From the NCBI GenBank assembly GCA_036310185.1, contig JAXJSH010000026.1, positions 1 through 10,509 on the forward strand: a stretch of DNA of 10,509 nt. Direction: 5' to 3'. Source of the DNA: JALENY01 sp036310185 (GTDB taxonomy: Bacteria > Bacillota > Clostridia > Lachnospirales > Lachnospiraceae). The position numbers were made by a program, and so were the translations under genes. Positions 5,049 through 10,509 of the stretch are shown piece by piece. Every line of letters starts with the position of its first letter. Position 1 is the stretch's first letter. The notes under the pieces were generated by a model, which saw nothing but the letters and a program-made list of their open reading frames with translations, had not been told where the DNA came from and searched no databases.

Positions 5049-5918
5049 ATGAATTATCAGTGGTATCCTGGGCATATGACAAAAGCCAAAAGGATGATGC
5101 AGGAAGATATCAAACTGATCGATCTGATCATCGAGCTGGTGGATGCGAGAATCCCCTTGAGCAGCCGTAATCCGGACATCGATCAGCTGGGACAGAATAA
5201 GGCAAGACTCATTCTGCTGAACAAGTCGGATCTGGCCGATGAAAGACAGAATGAGGCCTGGACCGAATATTTTAAGGAAAAGGGCATTCTGGTTGCAAAA
5301 ATTAATGCAAAAAACAAAGGCAGCCTGAAATCATTGCAGGGTGTGATCCTGGAAGCGTGCAAAGAAAAGCTGGAGCGCGATAAGAGAAGAGGCATTAAAA
5401 ACCGCCCGATCCGCGCCATGGTCGTAGGTATTCCCAATGTGGGAAAATCCACCTTTATTAATTCCTTTGCAGGACGCGCCGCAGCAAAGACCGGAAATAA
5501 GCCGGGTGTCACAAAGGGAAAACAGTGGATCCGCCTGAATAAAAACGTGGAACTTCTGGACACGCCGGGTATCCTGTGGCCGAAATTTGAAGATCAGACC
5601 GTAGGTATGAAGCTGGCCATGATCGGTTCCATCAAAGATGACATTCTGAATGTGGAAGAACTGGCACTGGAAGTGCTAAAAACCCTTCAGAACCGTTATC
5701 CGGGTGTGATACGGGAGCGATACGGTGTTGAAGAGGAGACTGAGGCGGTTGCTGTGCTGGGAAGCATCGCAGAGGCACGAAAATGTCTGTTAAAAGGCAA
5801 TGAGCTGGACTATTTAAAAACAGCAAATATTATATTGGATGAATTCCGCAGCGGAAAACTTGGCAGATTTACATTGGAGAGTCCAAATGGCGACGAAGAA
5901 AGAACAGAAGGAGCTTGA
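5049..5918 (+). CDS. rbgA: Ribosome biogenesis GTPase RbgA (YlqF)
   Basis: RbgA is a circularly permuted GTPase needed for late 50S assembly. In B. subtilis its loss stalls a 45S particle lacking several late proteins. The permuted order is visible: G4 NKSD at 58-61 comes first, then G1 GIPNVGKST at 127-135, G2 around KPGVTKG (151-157) with Thr155, and G3 DTPG at 171-174. The N-terminus carries the family hallmark WYPGHMTKAKR (5-15), and a helical C-terminal domain (about 180-275) resembles the ANTAR-like RNA-binding region. The length of 289 is normal. Ribosome binding site AAAGAGG (5036-5042) lies 6 bp upstream of the ATG. The 79-bp gap after lepB shows no convincing promoter. The 3' end overlaps rnhB by 32 bp. 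Confidence 0.96.
   Translation: MNYQWYPGHMTKAKRMMQEDIKLIDLIIELVDARIPLSSRNPDIDQLGQNKARLILLNKSDLADERQNEAWTEYFKEKGILVAKINAKNKGSLKSLQGVILEACKEKLERDKRRGIKNRPIRAMVVGIPNVGKSTFINSFAGRAAAKTGNKPGVTKGKQWIRLNKNVELLDTPGILWPKFEDQTVGMKLAMIGSIKDDILNVEELALEVLKTLQNRYPGVIRERYGVEEETEAVAVLGSIAEARKCLLKGNELDYLKTANIILDEFRSGKLGRFTLESPNGDEERTEGA
5876..5881 (+). promoter_or_regulatory. rnhB ribosome binding site that sets the start codon
   Basis: GGAGAG (5876-5881) lies 5 bp before ATG 5887, inside the end of rbgA. The upstream in-frame ATG at 5839 has no comparable site and would add 16 residues that are simply rbgA read in another frame. This decides the start in favour of 5887. Confidence 0.7.
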
Positions 5919-6582
5919 GCGTCAGGAAAAAGCACGCATTAAGCTGGAAAAGGAAATAGAAAGAACAGAAAGTCTCAAAGTTTATGAGCATCAATATGAA
6001 CATCTCGGCTATATCTGTGGAATCGATGAAGTAGGCCGCGGTCCGCTGGCCGGTCCGGTGGTTGCGGCTGCAGTCATTTTACCGAAAGACAGTCAGATCC
6101 TGTATTTGAATGATTCGAAAAAACTTTCTGAGAAAAAAAGAGAAGAGCTGTATGATGTGATCATGGAGCAGGCTGTGGCAGTCGGAATTGGTTATGTGAG
6201 TCCGGCAAGGATTGATGAGATCAATATTTTGCAGGCTACATATGAGGCAATGCGCGAAGCGATCAGCAAGCTGCGTGTTATGCCGTCTGTTTTGCTCAAT
6301 GATGCAGTCACGATTCCGCAGGTTACAATTCCTCAGGTACCGATCATCAAAGGAGATGCGAAAAGCGTTTCCATAGCAGCGGCAAGCATTATCGCAAAAG
6401 TTACAAGGGACCGGCTGATGGTTGAATACGACCACATAATGCCCGAATACGCTTTTGCAAAAAATAAGGGGTATGGAACGGCGGAGCATATTGCTGCATT
6501 GAAAGAATATGGACCGACACCCATTCATCGGAAGACTTTTATTACAAAGTTTGTACAGGAAAATCCGGCAGCAAATGATTGA
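5887..6582 (+). CDS. rnhB: Ribonuclease HII
   Basis: RNase HII cleaves RNA in RNA-DNA hybrids and at single ribonucleotides embedded in DNA. From ATG 5887 the protein has 231 residues. The catalytic core opens with YICGIDEVGRGPLAGPVVA (42-60), giving Asp47 and Glu48 plus the GRG motif that senses the ribonucleotide. The other acidic residues are Asp139 in VLLNDA and Asp157 in IIKGDAKS. SIAAASIIAKVTRDRLM (162-178) and the GYGT/TPIHRKTF end (195-218) are also typical. The first 40 residues are highly charged (Lys/Glu/Arg) and probably form a helix; B. subtilis RNase HII also has an N-terminal extension. The sequence VTIPQ is repeated in tandem at 141-150. The start overlaps rbgA by 32 bp, suggesting coupled translation. 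Confidence 0.96.
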   Translation: MATKKEQKELERQEKARIKLEKEIERTESLKVYEHQYEHLGYICGIDEVGRGPLAGPVVAAAVILPKDSQILYLNDSKKLSEKKREELYDVIMEQAVAVGIGYVSPARIDEINILQATYEAMREAISKLRVMPSVLLNDAVTIPQVTIPQVPIIKGDAKSVSIAAASIIAKVTRDRLMVEYDHIMPEYAFAKNKGYGTAEHIAALKEYGPTPIHRKTFITKFVQENPAAND

Positions 6583-6606
6583 GAGATAGAAATAAGAGAA
6601 AGAAAT

Positions 6607-6960
6607 ATGAACAGACGCAGAACGGGAACCGCATACGAGATAATGGCCGCAGACTATCTGAAAACACAGGGATATCAGATCATAAAACAAAACTATCGCT
6701 GCAGATTGGGCGAAATCGATCTGATTGCCAGAGACGGGCCCTATCTTGTTTTTGTGGAAGTAAAATATCGTGCGACCGGAGGAAAAGGAGTTGCTGCGGC
6801 TGCGGTGAATGACAGGAAGCAGCATACCATTTCCAGGGTAGCTGCTTTTTATTTGGTTCAGAATCGGCTGCCGGAAGATACACCGTGCCGTTTTGACGTG
6901 GTGGCAATCGATGGGGAAGAGATCACACTATATAAAAACGCATTTGATTATTGCGGCTGA
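6607..6960 (+). CDS. yraN: YraN/UPF0102 family nuclease-fold protein
   Basis: This 117-residue protein belongs to the UPF0102 (YraN) family, which has a PD-(D/E)xK nuclease fold related to Holliday junction resolvases. Its biological role is largely undefined. The N-terminus has RRTGTAYEIMAADYLKTQGY (4-23). The presumed active site consists of GEIDLIA (35-41) with Asp38 and FVEVKYR (49-55) with Glu51 and Lys53. A conserved CRFDVVAI (94-101) lies near the end. The length is typical. The gene sits 24 bp after rnhB, its normal neighbour in Firmicutes. The ribosome binding site is weak (AGAGAA near 6595-6600). In many Clostridia a comM-like or dprA gene comes next; here pgeF follows instead. Confidence 0.9.
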   Translation: MNRRRTGTAYEIMAADYLKTQGYQIIKQNYRCRLGEIDLIARDGPYLVFVEVKYRATGGKGVAAAAVNDRKQHTISRVAAFYLVQNRLPEDTPCRFDVVAIDGEEITLYKNAFDYCG

Positions 6961-6985
6961 CAGATGGAATGTTTAGAATGATAAC

Positions 6986-6990
6986 GGAGA
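6986..6990 (+). promoter_or_regulatory. pgeF ribosome binding site supporting ATG 6996
   Basis: GGAGA (6986-6990) precedes ATG 6996 by 5 bp. The frame extends upstream to TTG 6951 and through ATGs at 6969 and 6978, which have weaker or no sites and would overlap or crowd the yraN end. ATG 7044 is a further downstream possibility. Confidence 0.5.
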
Positions 6991-6995
6991 ATCGC

Positions 6996-7868
6996 ATGAA
7001 CAGACAGTTAAATATAAAATGGAAAGAAAACGAAAAAGACCATATGCAGGTCAGACAGAGCGGAGCACTCGTATATCTGACTTATCCGGCTATTGAGGCA
7101 GTGGGCATTGTCAGCCACGGATTCAGTACCCGTCTGGGCGGTGCCAGTGAAGGAATCTTTTCATCCATGAATCTCAGTTTTACCAGAGGTGATGATCCGG
7201 ACTCGGTCAAGGAAAATTACAGAAGAATGGCCGATGCACTGGGGGTGAGCATGGAAAAAATCGTGACCTCTGATCAGACCCATACCACCAATGTGCGCGT
7301 GGTGACAGAGGCAGATGCGGGTAAAGGAATTACAAAGCCTCGTGATTATAAAGAGGTAGACGGTATGGTGACAAATGTTCCGGGACTTGTATTGGCCACA
7401 TTCTATGCGGATTGTGTTCCATTATATTTTGTAGATCCGGTTAAAAAAGCCATCGGGCTGTCTCATTCCGGCTGGCGGGGAACCGTTGGTAAGATGGGAA
7501 AAGTCACGGTTGAGACGATGGTCCGTGAATACGGAAGCAATCCGGCGGATATGATCGCAGCCATCGGCCCCTCCATTTGTCAGGCGTGCTACGAGGTCAG
7601 CGAAGATGTAGCGGATGCGTTTGCAGCAGTATTTCCGGCCCATGAGATTTTGAAAAAGGGCAGAATGTCAGAAGAAGGTCAGAAATATCAGCTCGATCTC
7701 TGGCGTGCCAATGAATTGGTCATGCTGGAAGCGGGCATAAGACCGGAACACATATCCAGGCCGGGAATCTGCACCTGCTGCAATCCGGAATTTTTATTTT
7801 CACACCGGGCATCCCATGGAAAACGGGGAAATCTGGGCGCCTTTTTGGCATTAAAAGAAAGGCAGTGA
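6996..7868 (+). CDS. pgeF: PgeF/YfiH-type multicopper-oxidase-fold enzyme (purine nucleoside phosphorylase LACC1-like)
   Basis: This family (DUF152, YfiH, LACC1) is described in E. coli as a peptidoglycan editing factor. Related members have purine nucleoside phosphorylase and adenosine deaminase activity, so the substrate here is uncertain. From ATG 6996 the protein has 290 residues. Zn-binding or catalytic residues are recognisable: His96 in SDQTHT, Cys140 in FYADCVP, and His157 in LSHSGWRGT. The Cys-His spacing of 17 matches E. coli Cys107/His124. HGFSTRLGG (41-49), MNLSFTRGDD (58-67), GPSICQACYEV (191-201) and a cysteine pair in CTCCNPEFLFSHR are further family blocks. The start is less certain than the identity. 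The gene follows yraN by 35 bp and is the last gene before the leuS promoter. No strong terminator follows it. Confidence 0.92.
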   Translation: MNRQLNIKWKENEKDHMQVRQSGALVYLTYPAIEAVGIVSHGFSTRLGGASEGIFSSMNLSFTRGDDPDSVKENYRRMADALGVSMEKIVTSDQTHTTNVRVVTEADAGKGITKPRDYKEVDGMVTNVPGLVLATFYADCVPLYFVDPVKKAIGLSHSGWRGTVGKMGKVTVETMVREYGSNPADMIAAIGPSICQACYEVSEDVADAFAAVFPAHEILKKGRMSEEGQKYQLDLWRANELVMLEAGIRPEHISRPGICTCCNPEFLFSHRASHGKRGNLGAFLALKERQ

Positions 7869-7922
7869 TACAGACTGCAAAAGGAAAGTTTGAGTTTCGA
7901 TACGATTTTTGTGCAATATCCG

Positions 7923-7947
7923 TGTCAAAACGGAATAAAACTTGACA
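7923..7947. repeat. Inverted repeat overlapping the leuS -35 box
   Basis: TGTCAA (7923-7928) and TTGACA (7942-7947) are perfect 6-base inverted arms with 13 bp between them. The right arm is the -35 hexamer. This resembles the arrangement at the ylxM promoter (262-283), where the gap between the same hexamers is 10 bp. Confidence 0.35.
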
Positions 7948-7971
7948 AAAACCCCGTCGCGGGCATAGAAT
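7942..7971 (+). promoter_or_regulatory. Sigma-A-type promoter for leuS
   Basis: A perfect TTGACA (7942-7947) is followed, after 18 bp, by TAGAAT (7966-7971). The spacer contains the small dyad CCCG-TCG-CGGG (7953-7963), which is unusually GC-rich. The predicted start near 7978 leaves about 25 nt of leader before ATG 8003, with AGGAGG at 7989-7994. There is no room for a T-box. Confidence 0.75.
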
Positions 7972-8002
7972 TGTTACTAGAGTTTTTGAGGAGGAAAAAT
8001 AG

Positions 8003-10417
8003 ATGGCAGCACCTTATAATCATAAAGCCGTTGAACAGAAATGGCGCAAAAACTGGGAAGCAAACCCGGTGAATGTAAATGATGGTAAAAAACCAAAATA
8101 TTATTGTCTGGATATGTTCCCATATCCGTCAGGAAACGGACTTCACGTAGGTCACTGGAGAGGCTATGTGATTTCTGACGTATGGAGCCGTTATAAAATG
8201 CTGAATGGCTACTATGTAATTCATCCCATGGGATGGGATGCATTTGGTCTTCCGGCTGAAAACTATGCAATCAAAATGGGCGTTCACCCTTCAAAATCCA
8301 CAGCTGAGAATGTTGCAAATATCAAAAGACAGATCAACGATATCGCAGCAATCTATGACTGGGATATGGAAGTAAACACAACCGATCCGGAGTTCTACAA
8401 ATGGACCCAGTGGATCTTTGTTCAGATGTTTAAAAAAGGCCTTGCTTACGAGAAAGAATTCCCGATCAACTGGTGTCCGTCCTGTAAGACCGGTCTTGCA
8501 AACGAAGAGGTAGTAAACGGATGCTGTGAGCGTTGTGGTTCCACCGTTACAAAGAAAAATCTCCGTCAGTGGATGCTGAAAATCACCGCATACGCAGATC
8601 GCCTGTTAAATGACCTGGACAAACTGGATTGGCCGGAAAAAGTGAAAAAAATGCAGACCGACTGGATCGGCAAATCTTACGGTGCTGAAGTAGATTTCCA
8701 GGTAGACGGAAAAGATGAGAAGATCACCGTTTACACAACCAGACCGGATACCTTATACGGAGCCACTTTCATGGTACTTGCACCGGAACACAAACTGGCT
8801 GCAGATCTGGCTACCGATGAGACAAGGGAAGCAGTAGAAAAATACATTTTTGATGCTTCCATGAAGTCCAACGTAGACCGTCTTCAGGATAAAGAAAAAA
8901 CCGGTGTATTTACCGGAAGTTATGCAATCAACCCGCTGAACGGAGCAAAAACACCGATCTGGCTGTCTGACTACGTACTGGCTGATTACGGTACCGGCGC
9001 GATCATGTGTGTACCGGCTCATGATGACCGTGACTTTGAATTTGCGAAAAAATTCCATATTCCGATCATTCAGGTTATTGCAAAAGACGGCGTAGAAATC
9101 GAAAATATGACAGAAGCCTATACCGAAGCATCCGGAACCATGATCAATTCCGGTGAATGGAACGGTATGGAATCTGCTGTACTGAAAAAAGAAGCTCCTC
9201 ACATCATTGAAGAGAGAGGACTTGGAAAAGCAACCGTAAACTTCAAACTGCGTGACTGGGTATTCTCCAGACAGCGTTACTGGGGTGAACCGATTCCGAT
9301 CGTTCACTGTCCGCACTGCGGAAATGTTCCGGTTCCGGAAGATCAGCTTCCGCTTCGTTTGCCGGATGTAGAATCCTATGAGCCGACCGGTACCGGTGAA
9401 TCACCGCTGGCTGCCATCGACGAATGGGTAAACTGCAAGTGTCCGGTATGTGGCGCTGACGCAAAACGCGAGACCAACACCATGCCGCAGTGGGCAGGTT
9501 CTTCCTGGTATTTCCTGCGTTATGTGGACAGTAAGAACACCGAAGAACTGGTTTCCAAAGAAAAAGCAGACAAATACCTTCCGGTTGATATGTACATCGG
9601 TGGTGTAGAACATGCGGTACTGCATCTGCTTTACTCCAGATTCTATACAAAATTCCTGTATGATATCGGAGTAGTGGACTTTGATGAACCGTTCACCAAA
9701 TTGTTCAATCAGGGTATGATTACCGGTAAAAACGGAATCAAGATGAGCAAATCAAAAGGAAATGTGGTTTCACCGGATGATCTGGTAAGAGATTACGGAT
9801 GTGATTCCCTGAGATTGTACGAGCTCTTTGTAGGTCCGCCAGAACTGGATGCAGAGTGGGATGACCGCGGTATCGACGGTGTATACCGTTTCCTGAACCG
9901 TTTCTGGAAACTTGCTGTGGACAGCAAAGAAGCAAATGTAGCAGCAACCAAAGAGATGGTCAAGATCCGTCACAAACTGATTCACGACGTAACACAGCGT
10001 CTGAACAGCTTCAGCTTGAATACGGTTATTTCTGCATTCATGCAGTACAACAACAACCTGATCGAGCTTGCTAAGAAAGAAGGCGGAATTGATAAAGAGA
10101 CCATCGAAACCTTTATCATTCTTCTTGCACCGTTTGCTCCGCATATTACAGAGGAACTGTGGGAACAGTACGGACATACAACATCCGTATTTGAGAACCA
10201 GTGGCCGGAGCATGATGAAGAAGCTATGAAAGATGACGAGATTGAGATTCCGGTACAGATTAACGGAAAAACAAGAGCAGTCATCAGTGTATCAGCTTCC
10301 ATCAGCAAAGAGGATGCCATCGTAGCAGGCAAAGAAGCAATCGCAGATAAACTGACCGGAAATATCATCAAAGAAATCTATGTTCCGGGCAAGATTATCA
10401 ATATTGTTCAGAAATAA
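8003..10417 (+). CDS. leuS: Leucyl-tRNA synthetase, bacterial type
   Basis: LeuRS attaches leucine to tRNA-Leu and edits mischarged amino acids. The 804-residue length is normal for the bacterial type. The HIGH-like motif is HVGH at 48-51 within YPSGNGLHVGHWRGY. A zinc module has Cys158, Cys161, Cys175 and Cys178. The CP1 editing domain is inserted at about 225-420 and contains TTRPDT (245-250) and AHDDRD (339-344). A second cysteine cluster, CPHC (436-439) with CKCPVC (478-483), lies before WAGSSWYFLRY. The class I signature KMSKSKGN is at 580-587. The anticodon-binding helical domain follows, and the end IPVQINGKTR...GKIINIVQK matches the tRNA-contacting C-terminal domain. All catalytic elements are intact. 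The gene has its own promoter and terminator, so it is probably a single-gene unit. TrmD, encoded upstream, modifies some of the same leucine tRNAs. Confidence 0.99.
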   Translation: MAAPYNHKAVEQKWRKNWEANPVNVNDGKKPKYYCLDMFPYPSGNGLHVGHWRGYVISDVWSRYKMLNGYYVIHPMGWDAFGLPAENYAIKMGVHPSKSTAENVANIKRQINDIAAIYDWDMEVNTTDPEFYKWTQWIFVQMFKKGLAYEKEFPINWCPSCKTGLANEEVVNGCCERCGSTVTKKNLRQWMLKITAYADRLLNDLDKLDWPEKVKKMQTDWIGKSYGAEVDFQVDGKDEKITVYTTRPDTLYGATFMVLAPEHKLAADLATDETREAVEKYIFDASMKSNVDRLQDKEKTGVFTGSYAINPLNGAKTPIWLSDYVLADYGTGAIMCVPAHDDRDFEFAKKFHIPIIQVIAKDGVEIENMTEAYTEASGTMINSGEWNGMESAVLKKEAPHIIEERGLGKATVNFKLRDWVFSRQRYWGEPIPIVHCPHCGNVPVPEDQLPLRLPDVESYEPTGTGESPLAAIDEWVNCKCPVCGADAKRETNTMPQWAGSSWYFLRYVDSKNTEELVSKEKADKYLPVDMYIGGVEHAVLHLLYSRFYTKFLYDIGVVDFDEPFTKLFNQGMITGKNGIKMSKSKGNVVSPDDLVRDYGCDSLRLYELFVGPPELDAEWDDRGIDGVYRFLNRFWKLAVDSKEANVAATKEMVKIRHKLIHDVTQRLNSFSLNTVISAFMQYNNNLIELAKKEGGIDKETIETFIILLAPFAPHITEELWEQYGHTTSVFENQWPEHDEEAMKDDEIEIPVQINGKTRAVISVSASISKEDAIVAGKEAIADKLTGNIIKEIYVPGKIINIVQK

Positions 10418-10442
10418 TTGAAAAGAAATTCAATACAGAATG

Positions 10443-10477
10443 GCGTAGGTAGTGGAAACATTACTTACGCTGTTTTT
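10443..10477 (+). terminator. Strong intrinsic terminator after leuS
   Basis: GCGTAGGTAGTG (10443-10454) pairs with CATTACTTACGC (10459-10470): 12 continuous pairs, two of them G-U, closed by a stable GAAA tetraloop (10455-10458). TGTTTTT (10471-10477) is the U-tract. It begins 25 bp after the leuS stop. Confidence 0.92.
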
Positions 10478-10504
10478 GCGTAGGCCGGCGCAATGGAATA
10501 ATAT
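10476..10504 (+). promoter_or_regulatory. Possible promoter at the window end
   Basis: TTGCGT (10476-10481) and TAATAT (10499-10504) are spaced by 17 bp, immediately after the leuS terminator. This would suit a new transcription unit starting beyond the window, but both boxes are imperfect and the downstream gene cannot be seen. Confidence 0.3.
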
Positions 10505-10509
10505 TTACG

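Noticed and set aside
5839..5886. Upstream ATG start for rnhB
   Set aside because: No Shine-Dalgarno site precedes it. The added 16 residues lie wholly within rbgA, while ATG 5887 has GGAGAG at the right distance.
6579..6812. Overlapping + strand reading frame across the start of yraN
   Set aside because: It is a frame shadow with low-complexity, Cys/Arg-rich content and no family features. The UPF0102 motifs are in the other frame.
6079..6825. Long open frame on the - strand opposite rnhB and yraN
   Set aside because: It lies opposite two well-supported genes, has unlikely residue composition (many Cys, His, Phe, Ser), no ribosome binding site and no recognisable domain. The other - strand frames in the window were dismissed for the same reasons.
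6951..6995. TTG or earlier ATG starts for pgeF
   Set aside because: TTG 6951 overlaps the yraN end and lacks a good ribosome binding site. ATGs 6969 and 6978 have weaker sites than ATG 6996.
7869..7925. Possible terminator after pgeF
   Set aside because: Only a four-base GAAA/TTTC stem or a tiny TCG-ATA-CGA dyad followed by TTTTT is visible, too weak to support a terminator call.

Overview
The window is chromosomal DNA from a low-to-moderate GC Gram-positive bacterium, most likely a Clostridia member of the Lachnospiraceae type. This rests on the gene order, the strong AGGAGG-type ribosome binding sites, the ylxM-ffh-rpsP-khpA-rimM-trmD-rplS core, and the style of the LepB, RNase HII and PgeF proteins. 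All genes lie on the + strand. No tRNA, rRNA, CRISPR array, transposase or phage gene is visible.

Layout. Bases 1-162 hold the last 53 codons of a gene cut by the window edge, probably the C-terminus of a Fic-family protein. After a 160-bp gap with a small palindrome and a consensus promoter (TTGACA-17-TATGAT), the main cluster begins: ylxM, ffh, rpsP, a KH-domain gene (khpA/ylqC), rimM, trmD, rplS, lepB, ylqF/rbgA, rnhB, yraN, pgeF. A second strong promoter (TTGACA-18-TAGAAT) then drives leuS, which ends in a clear GAAA-loop terminator just before the window edge.

The genes form a ribosome-building and protein-export module. Ffh is the SRP GTPase, with YlxM its usual partner, and LepB removes signal peptides after export. 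S16 and L19 are ribosomal proteins. RimM matures the 30S subunit and RbgA the 50S subunit. TrmD methylates G37 of tRNAs and LeuRS charges tRNA-Leu. KhpA is an RNA-binding protein, RNase HII removes RNA from DNA, YraN is a nuclease-fold protein, and PgeF is a peptidoglycan-editing or purine-nucleoside enzyme.

The cluster is not one uniform transcription unit. A weak terminator-like hairpin separates khpA from rimM. rplS has its own strong promoter across the end of trmD and a strong terminator after its stop, which makes it a potential single-gene unit. lepB and the genes after it have no clear promoter and probably depend on read-through.

Nothing in the window amounts to a new system; every full-length gene is a recognisable conserved family. 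The points worth checking are regulatory: the very short ylxM leader, TGTCAA/TTGACA inverted repeats shared by the ylxM and leuS promoters, the nested rplS unit with a possible structured leader, and a leuS leader too short for a T-box.
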